From Liolophura sinensis (lineage: Eukaryota > Mollusca > Polyplacophora > Chitonida > Chitonidae): 64,000 bases of DNA. Of this stretch, positions 59,601-64,000 are shown piece after piece. The notes under the pieces were generated by a model. That model searched no databases, had not been told where the DNA came from, and saw only the letters and a program-made list of their open reading frames with translations. Position 1 is the stretch's first letter. Every line of letters begins with the position of its first letter. The DNA lies in assembly GCF_032854445.1 (NCBI RefSeq), contig NC_088302.1:47284645-47348644 (forward strand). The letters run 5' to 3'. A program made the position numbers and the translations under genes.

Positions 59601-61276
59601 CCCCTACGTCGGATGCTGTTCCATTAATAGGTAAGGTGTGTTAACTATTGGATTGTTACAGGACTGTAATAAAGGTCTATTTGAGGTGTTTTATTCAATG
59701 CATGTGAAAAGTAAGAAAATAATATTAAAGAAGTATTTTTGTGTTGTTAAATTGTTATAAAGTGTATGAAAATAAGAAACACAAAATTGCGAAAGAGGTT
59801 TATACTCAATATGCGTTCCAAGTAAGAAATTTGCTTATGTGCCATACACAAATGTTACTTTATCGTATTTTGTGAAAGTTTGTGAAAAGGAAACATAACA
59901 GAAGTGTTATTTGGCAATTCCATCAAAATTTGTTCATCGAAAAGCGTTTTCGAGCTTAACATATAATGTTTCCCTGCAAACCTTCGGTCGCACTGAAATA
60001 AGTGTTCCACACGTATCTCTTCCTTAGGTATTTATTTCGCCCTCATCATGATCATGTGCTCCTTGTCCGTCATGTGTACGGTCATTGTACTCAATTTCCA
60101 TCACCGTGGACCCGACACACATCACATGTCCAAATGGGTAAGTCATCACAATGTCCGTGAGTCATCTGAGTGTCAACGTACGGGTCTAAACACGTCTGTG
60201 GACTGGAGATTGATAGATTCCCCGGCTCTAACAGCTTGTTGGGTCCTCGTGTCAAAACGCGGTCGTCGATGCTCACGTGGTCGCCCGAGTAGGTTAACAC
60301 CCGTTGAAGACAAATTGTATTCCTGTAATATGGTGTGCACGTTGTATCTCACGTTACCATACCTTAGGTAGGTGGGTTACGCCAGGCACTCTGGTTTTCT
60401 TCACCAATGAAATTTACCGGCATGATATAAGTGAACATGTATTGAGCAATCAAGTCAATGAATCAAAAATCATCTGAGTGCCCGTAAACCTTCTGTCTAA
60501 TCTACGTGCACGCCTCTACGTGCACGTTAAGCCACCACCCTTAACACAGTGCTTCGAGGGGAGGTAACCGTTTGCAACCAATCGGGGTAAATATGCTTCC
60601 ACCCATGTGATTCGCAATGCGCGACAGCAATTCACTATTTATTCAGTATTGATAAAAATTGTATGGTTGTCTCGATGAGTAGCGATAGGGAATTTTTAAA
60701 CTTTAAATTTCACCATAGCATTTTGTTTCAAACGCTGGCAATGTGGTATTACCAATTTGGGGGAAAAAGCTTTTTCGACACCAGTGAGCACGTGTAACAC
60801 TGAAATATATTTATGCTTTCTTGCAGGTAAACAAAATCATATGTGAGTGGTTGGCTTGGATATTGATGATGGAGAGGCCCGGTAAAGAAATCTCGCGTAA
60901 GACCCTTATGCAGAACTCCAAACTCCGTGACATAGAGATGAGTGATCGAACGTCGAAGAGCTTACTAGCTAATGTACTTGATCTGGATGACGACTGTCCA
61001 GTTCCGGTTTACAACAAGAGCAATGCCAGTACGTTATCTCGACGAATGGAAGACGGTATGCCGACGGTGAATCATAGGAATGAACTTCTTCTAATCCTGA
61101 AAGAATTAAAAAAAATGACGAGTAAACTGAAAAAAGACGATGAAGAATCGGACATTCGCAGTGACTGGAAGTTCGCCGCCATGGTCATTGACAGGCTGTG
61201 CTTATGGATATTCACAATTCTTACCCTGGTCTCGACTATAGGAATTCTGTGTGCTGCGCCTCAGATTCAGTCGTAG
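15789..61276 (+). CDS. Nicotinic acetylcholine receptor alpha-type subunit (whole gene, 9 coding exons plus one alternative)
   Basis: Subunit of a pentameric, acetylcholine-gated cation channel of the plasma membrane. The nine coding segments sum to 1467 nt, giving 488 residues plus stop, with splice phases 1,0,0,2,1,1,1,0. Visible in order: signal peptide (about residues 1-22); ligand-binding domain with loop D Trp in exon 3, loop A (WRPDILMYN), Cys-loop with 13 residues between cysteines and the FPF motif, loop B (GSW), and loop C YACC followed by Tyr, whose vicinal cysteines define alpha subunits; M1; M2 (EKISLG...VAE), with Glu at -1' and 20' and Leu at 9' as in cation channels; M3; a cytoplasmic loop of about 100 residues; M4 near the C-terminus. 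N-glycosylation sequons occur at NVT and NIS. The length fits the family. Intron 1 is about 34 kb and the other introns are 0.4-3.2 kb. I cannot tell alpha7-like from other invertebrate alpha classes without a tree. Confidence 0.93.
16838..17106 (-). mobile_element. tRNA-derived SINE
   Basis: Same family as the copy at 19690-19955, reversed: ATTT tail at the left, body, then tRNA-like head ending cagccacgggagccacc. Flanks aacgtcat and gacgtaat may be an imperfect target-site duplication. Short ORFs on both strands here are SINE sequence. Confidence 0.88.
17270..17600 (-). mobile_element. Possible SINE-related element
   Basis: On the minus strand, ggttcaaccctagttctgg resembles a box B promoter. 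The left end (ccatcgccatactcaagga) resembles the SINE 3' end, so a related element is possible. A 167-codon open frame spans the region without any recognisable protein. Confidence 0.35.
18375..18607 (-). other. Candidate minus-strand coding exon inside intron 1 (weak)
   Basis: A minus-strand open frame reads ...[19 protein letters not shown], then [18 protein letters not shown], and reaches LLG at a perfect donor (CTTAG/GTAAGA), with the next in-frame stop just beyond. Possible acceptors are ACTGCAG at 18608-18613 or 18543-18548, both with poor pyrimidine tracts. An equally long frame runs on the opposite strand. I do not recognise the protein and no partner exons were found, so chance or an old retroelement piece is likely. 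Confidence 0.2.
19690..19955 (+). mobile_element. tRNA-derived SINE, full length
   Basis: The head ggcctccgtggctcagttgg continues into ttagcgcgctagcgcagcg (box A type). A box B-like gagttcaagtccagctc follows, then a conserved body and an (AAAT)n tail. A 13-bp target-site duplication, tcaataatttcca, flanks it (19677-19689 and 19956-19968), direct evidence of retrotransposition. It is the best reference copy of the family here. Confidence 0.92.
19969..23034. other. Intron 1 sequence, no gene recognised
   Basis: Only short ORFs and one microsatellite. Nothing exon-like with phase and splice sites matching the receptor. Confidence 0.55.
21983..22019. repeat. (TA)n(TG)n microsatellite
   Basis: TA run followed by TG run. 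Confidence 0.95.
23035..23160 (+). repeat. Tandem duplication of about 61 bp
   Basis: attacaccggaagcggttta ... cctagttcgt at 23041 recurs as attacatcagaagcggttta ... catagttcgt at 23102. Confidence 0.75.
23283..23430 (+). mobile_element. Second SINE-like family, copy
   Basis: gatcgaatccagctctggct (box B-like) followed by gttttctccggggtggccca and ccctggccgtcgtc. Related 3' segments occur at 50848-50966, 8040-8128, 29585-29626 and 60361-60475. Confidence 0.55.
23452..23655 (-). mobile_element. tRNA-derived SINE, internally deleted
   Basis: Tail, 3' body and tRNA-like head are present but about 60 bp of the middle is missing. Flanked by an imperfect duplication aacaaaaccaggtata / acaaaaaacaggtata (23436-23451 and 23675-23690). 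A C17 run (23656-23672) lies between the head and the right duplication, so the element has a poly-G stretch at its 5' end. Confidence 0.85.
23656..23672. repeat. C17 homopolymer
   Basis: It abuts the tRNA-like head of a minus-strand SINE, inside its target-site duplications. Confidence 0.95.
23953..24035 (-). mobile_element. SINE 3' fragment
   Basis: Tail plus agaatatttcacttatatta and ggcagccagc, then ggtgagaggcaacagggc, match the 3' body of the SINE family. The rest is absent. Confidence 0.65.
24396..24481 (+). mobile_element. SINE 3' fragment
   Basis: ccactataatgctggctgcc, then gtcgtataagtgaaatatta and an (AAAT)n tail. This is a 5'-truncated copy. Confidence 0.8.
24482..26292. other. Intron 1 sequence, no gene recognised
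   Basis: Contains the old retroelement tail noted at 25727 and otherwise unremarkable AT-rich DNA. Confidence 0.55.
25727..25778. repeat. (CTAA)n / (AAAT)n microsatellite
   Basis: Five ctaa units followed by interrupted aaat units. Probably the tail of an old retroelement starting near 25577, where ttcaaatccatctctggctg resembles a box B. Confidence 0.8.
26293..26470 (+). repeat. Tandem duplication of about 90 bp
   Basis: ccgaaggtctctaacagcgg ... tgctatagaacact recurs as ccgaaggtcctgaacagctg ... ttctatagaaacact, offset 90 bp. Confidence 0.75.
27166..27391 (+). mobile_element. tRNA-derived SINE, diverged
   Basis: The head gcgcctccgtggccaagttg, the segment catgctggcttcctcttcgg and a degraded tail (cgtcgtaaaacacgaaataa) match the family. 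The box B area is largely lost. No clear target-site duplication. Confidence 0.75.
27830..27985 (+). repeat. 41-bp imperfect tandem repeat, about 3.5 units
   Basis: cgtcatgaacgggtgccaac, catcatgtgtgggcgccaac and cttcatgtgcgggcgcaaac are spaced 41 bp apart. A 133-codon frame (27712-28113) spans it but shows no recognisable domain. Confidence 0.7.
28215..28350 (+). repeat. Dispersed repeat family A, copy
   Basis: gggggcgtgtaatttgctac, taagcatttagctgcacagt and aaccttataactaaggtaaa. About 155 bp upstream of another copy in the same orientation. Confidence 0.75.
28505..28730 (+). repeat. Dispersed repeat family A, longest copy
   Basis: gccgtctaataaattgcaac, acatcactgcgttttttacc, gggggcgtgtgattggctac, taagcatttacatgaacagt and aactaaggtaaactg. 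This is the best representative. Confidence 0.8.
28731..33507. other. Intron 1 sequence, no gene recognised
   Basis: Slightly GC-richer at 29950-30400, with open frames on both strands (minus 30022-30291, plus 30307-30624) but no recognisable domain. The remainder is AT-rich. Confidence 0.5.
29627..29690. repeat. (AT)n microsatellite
   Basis: Nearly pure AT with one A duplication. It follows directly on a SINE-like 3' fragment (29585-29626: tggtttacgcctggtactcc, ggtttcctcc). Confidence 0.97.
33508..33660. mobile_element. Inverted-repeat (foldback / MITE-like) element
   Basis: The left arm gaccaatagaaatgcacaat, taagtcgtgc is matched by the right arm gcacgacataattgtgcatt, tctattggtc. The centre contains further palindromic tcgtg/cacga and gatatc motifs. 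A small non-autonomous DNA element is the simplest reading. No coding sequence and no certain target-site duplication. Confidence 0.7.
33661..35639. other. Intron 1 sequence, no gene recognised
   Basis: One degraded SINE fragment. Three overlapping frames at 34215-34576 have no recognisable motif. Confidence 0.5.
34787..34910 (+). mobile_element. SINE 3' fragment, degraded
   Basis: catcataatgctggccgcag and gaaattttcttgagtacgac match the 3' body. The tail is degenerate. Confidence 0.65.
35640..35840 (-). repeat. Dispersed repeat family A, reverse copy
   Basis: The reverse complement contains gtttaagcatttacgtgaat, tttgccaactaacacactgt and cgttgctgctctgcttttac, matching the family through its 3' end. 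Confidence 0.78.
36082..36099. repeat. (GT)n microsatellite
   Basis: Nine GT units. Confidence 0.9.
36118..36262 (-). mobile_element. SINE fragment, degraded
   Basis: tatacgacgacggccagcag, tggtgggaagaaacagg and ccaccatccgcagttgc match the reverse of the SINE body. The head is lost. Confidence 0.7.
36930..37330 (-). repeat. Degenerate low-complexity repeat in intron 1
   Basis: Recurring gtaacgttt(a/g)tg and ctgtaatcgga(a/g)g phrases at irregular 20-35 bp spacing. The minus-strand ORFs over it are by-products. Confidence 0.6.
37331..42235. other. Intron 1 sequence with an unexplained GC-richer block
   Basis: A block at about 39500-40090 is GC-richer, with frames on both strands (minus 39504-39710 with [13 protein letters not shown]; plus 39856-40095). 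I recognise no protein family. It may be an old insertion. The rest is AT-rich and featureless. Confidence 0.45.
42246..42511 (-). mobile_element. tRNA-derived SINE, full length
   Basis: Reverse-oriented copy from ATTT tail to the head complement gagccactgaggcc. Perfect 10-bp target-site duplication gtcactacaa at 42236-42245 and 42512-42521. Confidence 0.92.
42522..45519. other. Intron 1 sequence, no gene recognised
   Basis: Holds the family C fragment at 44200. Frames at 43391-43756 on both strands are discussed under rejected items. Confidence 0.5.
44200..44330 (+). repeat. Dispersed repeat family C, 3' fragment in intron 1
   Basis: gaaattgttgactgcttctt, ctatcctagtttcgtactaa and cctttggtggtttgtg match the 3' part of family C. 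Confidence 0.55.
45520..47600 (+). repeat. Tandem array of about 95-bp units in intron 1
   Basis: The first third (to about 46310) has near-identical units containing ggcaacacttcgaacacttg, aatcaagtaaccaaatatg and tcaaccagtctgtctggtaa, spaced 95 bp with shortened 82-bp forms. From about 46310 to 47600 the units are more diverged and carry ggcaatctctcggcatggga in place of the cttcgaac segment. They keep the tcaaccagtct and gttaacaccac parts. About 21-22 units in all. Minus-strand ORFs here are by-products. Confidence 0.93.
47756..47885 (+). mobile_element. SINE fragment, degraded
   Basis: ctccggtcatacgtgggaag and gtcgtcgtataagtaaaata, then ttcttcagtgcgt, match the second half of the SINE. Confidence 0.7.
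47886..49524. other. End of intron 1, no gene recognised
   Basis: AT-rich, with a C-rich tract (cccccacccccgcccccacc) at about 49100. No exon candidate. Confidence 0.55.
49525..49606 (+). repeat. Two-copy 39-bp tandem repeat
   Basis: ccaggataaaggcaatactg, ctctttgatata recurs 39 bp later with two or three changes. Confidence 0.75.
49690..49835 (+). repeat. Dispersed repeat family A, copy just upstream of exon 2
   Basis: cacgaacagttagaataaaa, ccttaactgag and ccaattatcacattgtcatc. It ends about 70 bp before the exon 2 acceptor. Confidence 0.75.
49908..50053 (+). CDS. nAChR exon 2: start of ligand-binding domain
   Basis: It codes [16 protein letters not shown], then YNVLERPV and [13 protein letters not shown], the N-terminal helix and first beta strand of nicotinic receptors. 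The acceptor is a pyrimidine-rich tract ending TTACAG and the donor is GTG/GTAAGG, so the exon enters in phase 1 and leaves in phase 0. NVT (in SSVNVTFG) is an N-glycosylation sequon. A fragment of dispersed repeat family A ends less than 100 bp upstream of the acceptor. Confidence 0.95.
50211..50241 (+). repeat. G16 run and G-rich tract in intron 2
   Basis: Sixteen Gs, then aaggggagtggaggg, 158 bp downstream of the exon 2 donor. The tract could form a G-quadruplex in DNA or pre-mRNA. Confidence 0.9.
50848..50966 (+). mobile_element. Second SINE-like family, 3' segment in intron 2
   Basis: atactccggggtctccggtg, cacccataaacctgaccgcc and a short A/T-rich tail (gaatgaataaata-like) match the other members. 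It explains part of the 146-codon open frame at 50578-51018. Confidence 0.5.
51581..51625 (+). CDS. nAChR alternative exon 3a (loop D)
   Basis: A 45-nt phase 0-0 segment codes [15 protein letters not shown]. It is flanked by TTAACAG and GTGAGT, both good splice sites. The length, both phases and the DEK.Q...W.. pattern match the second copy at 52568-52612 and the usual exon 3 of nicotinic receptors. It carries the loop D tryptophan on the complementary face of the agonist site. Either copy completes the reading frame; using both would add 15 residues in frame. Confidence 0.88.
52568..52612 (+). CDS. nAChR alternative exon 3b (loop D)
   Basis: A 45-nt phase 0-0 segment codes [15 protein letters not shown], with acceptor TTTCACAG and a strong donor ATG/GTAAGT. 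It is identical to 3a at only 6 of 15 residues (D, E, K, Q, W, L), with conservative or loop-D-specific changes elsewhere. It lies 942 bp downstream of 3a. Which copy is used in which transcript cannot be read from DNA. Confidence 0.9.
53176..53220 (+). mobile_element. SINE 3' end fragment
   Basis: atattcttgagtacggcgta, then aaacactaatcaaataaata: only the last 45 bp of the SINE, in intron 3. Confidence 0.75.
53707..53822. mobile_element. Short inverted-repeat element (MITE-like) in intron 3
   Basis: ggtttcacgaagcactctta at the left is mirrored by gtaacggcttcgtgaaactg at the right, giving inverted ends of about 14-20 bp around a 75-bp core. A 107-codon frame overlaps it but contains nothing recognisable. 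Confidence 0.6.
53828..54005 (-). repeat. Dispersed repeat family A, reverse copy
   Basis: The reverse complement reads ctagtgacacctaataaatt, then actgcattttttacctt and tagcatttacatgaacaact. It lies in intron 3. Confidence 0.78.
54802..54911 (+). CDS. nAChR exon 4: loop A region
   Basis: A 110-nt exon, the family's usual size, codes [14 protein letters not shown], the NIS sequon, then [10 protein letters not shown] with the loop A tyrosine. It enters in phase 0 and leaves in phase 2 at CAACAG/GTAAGA. Its last 20 bases together with the donor form the first unit of the 33-bp tandem array that fills the following intron. Confidence 0.95.
54892..57905 (+). repeat. 33-bp tandem array, about 90 units, filling intron 4
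   Basis: The unit is about gatatccttgtgtacaacat followed by gtaacacttcatt, with variants ending ttgcagt, cttcactga or cttgattga. Two 27-bp units (near 54954 and 55575) break the register. Larger blocks recur at offsets of 621 and 627 bp (19 units), so the array has a higher-order structure. Unit 0 is the last 20 bases of exon 4 plus the first 13 of intron 4. The 3' end decays into a degenerate run (57850-57905). Because 33 is divisible by three, ORFs of up to 927 codons run through it in several frames on both strands; these are not genes. Confidence 0.97.
58085..58341 (+). CDS. nAChR exon 5: Cys-loop and loop B
   Basis: It codes [17 protein letters not shown], then PPGMFKSTC, the Cys-loop motif WFPFDEQSC and [12 protein letters not shown] with the loop B tryptophan, ending NGEWDLI. 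The two cysteines are 13 residues apart, the diagnostic Cys-loop spacing. The acceptor is TTTTTAG and the donor ATAG/GTAGGC. The first base completes the serine codon begun in exon 4. Confidence 0.96.
58900..59097 (+). CDS. nAChR exon 6: loop C, M1 and start of M2
   Basis: It codes loop C as [15 protein letters not shown], with vicinal cysteines and four residues before the second tyrosine, the spacing also found in muscle alpha1. M1 follows ([15 protein letters not shown]...), then [10 protein letters not shown]. The acceptor is TTCTTGCAG. The donor CTGG/GTACAT is weak, without G at +5. Unspliced, the frame reads Leu-Gly-Thr and then TAG. Confidence 0.95.
59150..59500 (+). repeat. Degenerate 22-bp tandem repeat in intron 6
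   Basis: Recurring caaccagtcactctgtcag phrases are clearest at 59175-59235 and decay toward 59500. They sit between exon 6 and the M2 exon. Confidence 0.7.
59544..59630 (+). CDS. nAChR exon 7: pore-lining M2
   Basis: It codes [17 protein letters not shown] followed by [12 protein letters not shown]. This is the M2 helix with the conserved 9' leucine and the 20' glutamate ring, plus the M2-M3 linker that couples binding to gating. The acceptor is ACTTACAG and the donor ATAG/GTAAGG; both ends are phase 1. Confidence 0.96.
60028..60137 (+). CDS. nAChR exon 8: M3
   Basis: It codes [20 protein letters not shown] and [17 protein letters not shown]: the M3 helix and the first residues of the cytoplasmic loop, with the His-His/Pro-Asp pattern seen in neuronal-type alpha subunits. 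The acceptor is TTCCTTAG and the donor TGG/GTAAGT. It leaves in phase 0. Confidence 0.95.
60361..60475 (+). mobile_element. SINE-like 3' segment in intron 8
   Basis: gttacgccaggcactctggt, then gcatgataagtgaa-like sequence and tattgag resemble the SINE 3' ends in this window. Diverged. Confidence 0.4.
60827..61276 (+). CDS. nAChR exon 9: cytoplasmic loop, M4 and stop
   Basis: The acceptor is TTCTTGCAG. It codes [19 protein letters not shown], the start of the M3-M4 loop, then a charged segment with Ser/Thr and Lys/Glu runs. An amphipathic stretch ([13 protein letters not shown]) precedes M4. M4 follows from [17 protein letters not shown] to APQIQS and the TAG stop at 61274-61276. At 149 residues, the loop is relatively short for the family. 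Confidence 0.95.
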   Translation, partial: VNKIICEWLAWILMMERPGKEISRKTLMQNSKLRDIEMSDRTSKSLLANVLDLDDDCPVPVYNKSNASTLSRRMEDGMPTVNHRNELLLILKELKKMTSKLKKDDEESDIRSDWKFAAMVIDRLCLWIFTILTLVSTIGILCAAPQIQS

Positions 61277-61329
61277 AAGAAAATGGGCAATACCTTCCAC
61301 GAGATTCCTAAAGGTTTTCTTTGGGATAT

Positions 61330-61777
61330 GTGGTGCAAGGTAGCCAGGCTTAGGTATCCATTTGGCTTGATAAAAAGCCTTGGATAATGTAGTTCACCCG
61401 GATTCGTGTGGGGAATACCCTCTCCGGCTTGCATTGCAATCACTTGGCATCCATTTGGCTTGATAAAAAGCCTTGGATAATGTAGTTCACCCGGATTCGT
61501 GTGGGGAATACCCTCTCCGGTTTGCATTGGCATCACTTGGCATCCATTTGGCTTGATAAAAAGCCTTTGGATAATGCAGTTCATCCGGATTCGTGTGGGA
61601 AATACCCTCTCCGGCTTGCAATGGCATCACTTGGCATCCATTTGGCTTGATAAAAAGCCTTGGATAATGCAGTTCACCCGGATTCGTGTGGGGAATACCT
61701 TCTCCGGCTTGCATTGCATAACTTGGAATCCATATGGATTGATAAAAAGCCTTTGGATAATGCAGTTCATCCCAATC
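61330..61777 (+). repeat. 93-bp tandem repeat in the 3' UTR, about 4.7 units
   Basis: The core ggcttgataaaaagcc begins at 61364, 61457, 61550 and 61644, with a diverged copy at 61736 (spacing 93, 93, 94, 92). Each core is a short inverted repeat (GGCTT/AAGCC with a six-base loop). Units also share ttcacccggattcgtgtggg and ctctccggcttgcattg. ORFs on both strands are by-products. Confidence 0.93.
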
Positions 61778-63655
61778 GGAAGTCGTATACGCACTCTCGT
61801 TTTGGTTTTCGGTTCGGTTATTAACGTTACGGGTTTGTTGTTGACTGTGTTTCAGTGAATTATCATTGACATTGGTCATATCTAAATACAAAAAGTTATT
61901 TGAAAAGACAGCTGTATTTAAACTCAAGAGGAATTCTGTGGCCGTTGATAAGGTCAAAAACATTTTAGTTGGTTACAGATGTTTTCTTATGGTTCCTCGG
62001 TTTTGCGACAGTCGATTTGTCAAAATTCAACAAACGCTGATACAATGTTAATGGAGTATCAAGAAGTCTTTGTGATTTGTGTAAGTCCTGTCCTGTTGTG
62101 CGCGTGGAAACTTTCACAAACATTTGTGGAATATTACACGAAAATTTGTGGAATATCTCGATTCTGTTTCAATAATTCTTGTGGAGAGCCCCGGCAGTAG
62201 CTGTGTACAGTATCGCATTGGTGGAATATTTTGGCAGTTTTTGTCAATAAGTGATCTTTCACATTTTGTAGTCTAACGGTCTAAGATCTAAAGATCCGCG
62301 GCGGAAAGCGGATATTCATACTAACTAGTTTGTATTTGTATTTCTCAGCTAACAAGCCATGAATCTCACAGGGAATGCCCACAAAAACAACGATGATTTC
62401 TGAAAACATTTCTGCATTTTGGAATGATTTGAAGTACCTAACTAACATCAAATACTCGGAATGACTTTTGACACCTGCATATTCGAAATTAGCTCAACGC
62501 GTTTGTTTAAATCGTGCATTCATCATCGGATTTACAATTTGTGAGTACGAACAGCACTATTGGATAACAAAGGATACCAGAGTCACGCACATCAGCATTT
62601 TTTCTGGAGACGTGAATAATATGAATATATTAATGACCCAGCATCAAAGTGTACAGATTACTCAGTCTTTCTTCCAGAGATGATTAATCTGAAACTCCCC
62701 TGTAAAGATTCGAAAGCAAATTCCAGAGAACATCAAGCTCCGTGATGATAATGAAATTGTCTGTCTAATGATATTGAAATAGGGTGTCAGATGATATTCA
62801 AATAACAGGACGTTGAATTGTTGTGAAGCATTGGCTGTACAATTTGAACTTTGTGCTTTTTGGAACTAAACATGAATTTGTCATTTGGAAGAGGAAGAGC
62901 TGGCTTTCGACAATAACAAACATATCAGTATTTCTTGATAGGTTTTTAAATCTTCCAAAATGAAATTGTTATATGTTACCTCAGCGAGTAACTAATTTAG
63001 TAGCCTAGTAATTATTAGTAATTGTTTTAACTTACAACTAAATAATTTATCAGAAGAAAGTTACTGCCTCTACCTCTCTCATGTATAGTATATCTGAAAA
63101 CCATACAGTCTGCTTGCGTTAAAAACATTTATCCCTGAGCAAAGACGGTTCGTCTATTTCTATATAATCCAGTGCGTCACTCAGTACCTATTAACCTCCA
63201 CATTATCTTGATATTTCATGTTAAGGGAAACAAAGCAGGCTGGAATGGCCATTGCCTGGCAAGTTTTAATGTATATAGTTAACGTTGTATAGAATAACAA
63301 ATCGTTCTTATCGCCTGTTAAGAAAACTTTTTAACGAACACTGTTTCATTGGAAAGATACGAGTCTTCACAAGATACAAAGCATCAGTGTGTTTCATCCT
63401 ACTCACGTTTTAGTCGGACTTTGCTAATTTGTGGTCTCGTGGTTTGTCGAAAACACTGCTGGTTCAGTGATCAAATTATATGTGGATTTCGGTAAAGTAG
63501 AAATGAGTGCTGTTATGTCATTAGATTTATATTAACTTGTATTCATAATGTGAATAAATCTCTGACATAACCAAATACAAGAAAATCGTTGAATCGCATG
63601 TCTACAGCAGAAGTGAAGGAGCTTAGAAGAATATCACGCATTCCATTGCTAACTC

Positions 63656-63661
63656 AATAAA
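63656..63661 (+). terminator. Candidate polyadenylation signal AATAAA
   Basis: A canonical hexamer downstream of the receptor stop codon, with a second at 63553-63558. T/GT-rich sequence follows within 60 bases. It is assigned by position. Confidence 0.4.
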
Positions 63662-63662
63662 A

Positions 63663-64000
63663 GCATTTAGGAATCCTCATATGTTTGCTTGGGATTTGAA
63701 GTCACTGTCAATGTTATTTCGGTCACACTAGAGTGCTGTCTCCCAGTAGCCGAAAAGATGCTGAAATATACTTATTGTATGGCCTCACTGGAACACCGTG
63801 CCAAAGACAATGAGTATGACATCTCGTAATGTACTGACACTGGACCCAAACTTGTTTGGGTTACTACATCCAACCAGGAGATTCCAAGGTCACCAAGGTT
63901 GTCCGACTCCACTCGAACCTTGATTTAGGCTACGTTTCAGTGGTTTTCATGATTATTTTGTTATTATTGGAGACCGGAAGGGTTCAGTCATCATTGAACT
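63663..64000. other. Downstream flank, no feature recognised
   Basis: Beyond the last polyadenylation signal. No ORF of note. Confidence 0.5.

Larger units (their letters stand above)
61277..63662 (+). other. Probable 3' UTR of the nAChR gene
   Basis: The first AATAAA signals I see downstream of the stop codon on the + strand are at 63553-63558 and 63656-63661, suggesting a 3' UTR of about 2.3 kb. A 93-bp tandem repeat occupies its first 500 bases. A shorter UTR using a variant signal is possible. Confidence 0.45.

Noticed and set aside
61267-61963. ORFs of 105-158 codons on both strands downstream of the receptor
   Set aside because: Products of the 93-bp tandem repeat in the 3' UTR.

Overview
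This is animal nuclear DNA, AT-rich and mostly non-coding. It carries (AC)n, (AT)n and (AAAT)n microsatellites, tRNA-derived SINEs with target-site duplications, several dispersed repeat families and at least five tandem arrays. Intron-split coding sequence with GT-AG junctions rules out a prokaryote. Receptor sequence and repeat style suggest a protostome, most likely a lophotrochozoan such as a marine mollusc. That placement is inference.

The one gene I can support is a nicotinic acetylcholine receptor alpha-type subunit on the + strand, from a signal-peptide exon at 15789-15852 to a stop codon at 61274-61276. Nine coding segments (15789-15852, 49908-50053, one 45-nt exon 3, 54802-54911, 58085-58341, 58900-59097, 59544-59630, 60028-60137, 60827-61276) join in frame to 1467 nt, or 488 residues. 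They encode a signal peptide, ligand-binding domain with Cys-loop, M1-M3, a cytoplasmic loop and M4. Exon 3 exists in two versions (51581-51625 and 52568-52612), each coding a different 15-residue loop D around the same tryptophan. This looks like a mutually exclusive cassette.

Layout: 1-15.4 kb is intergenic with dispersed repeats and a 46-bp array. 15.4-15.85 kb holds a GC-rich putative promoter and exon 1. 15.85-49.9 kb is a 34-kb first intron with SINEs, an inverted-repeat element, dispersed repeats and a 2-kb array of about 95-bp units. 49.9-61.3 kb holds exons 2-9. 61.3-63.7 kb is the probable 3' UTR, opening with a 93-bp tandem repeat and ending at AATAAA signals.

The most unusual structure is a roughly 3-kb array of 33-bp units filling intron 4. 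Its first unit is the 3' end of exon 4 plus its 5' splice site, so the array appears to have been seeded from a coding exon/intron junction. The later units keep the GTAA core but differ from the real donor at positions -1 and +5. Very long ORFs over the array are by-products of a period divisible by three.
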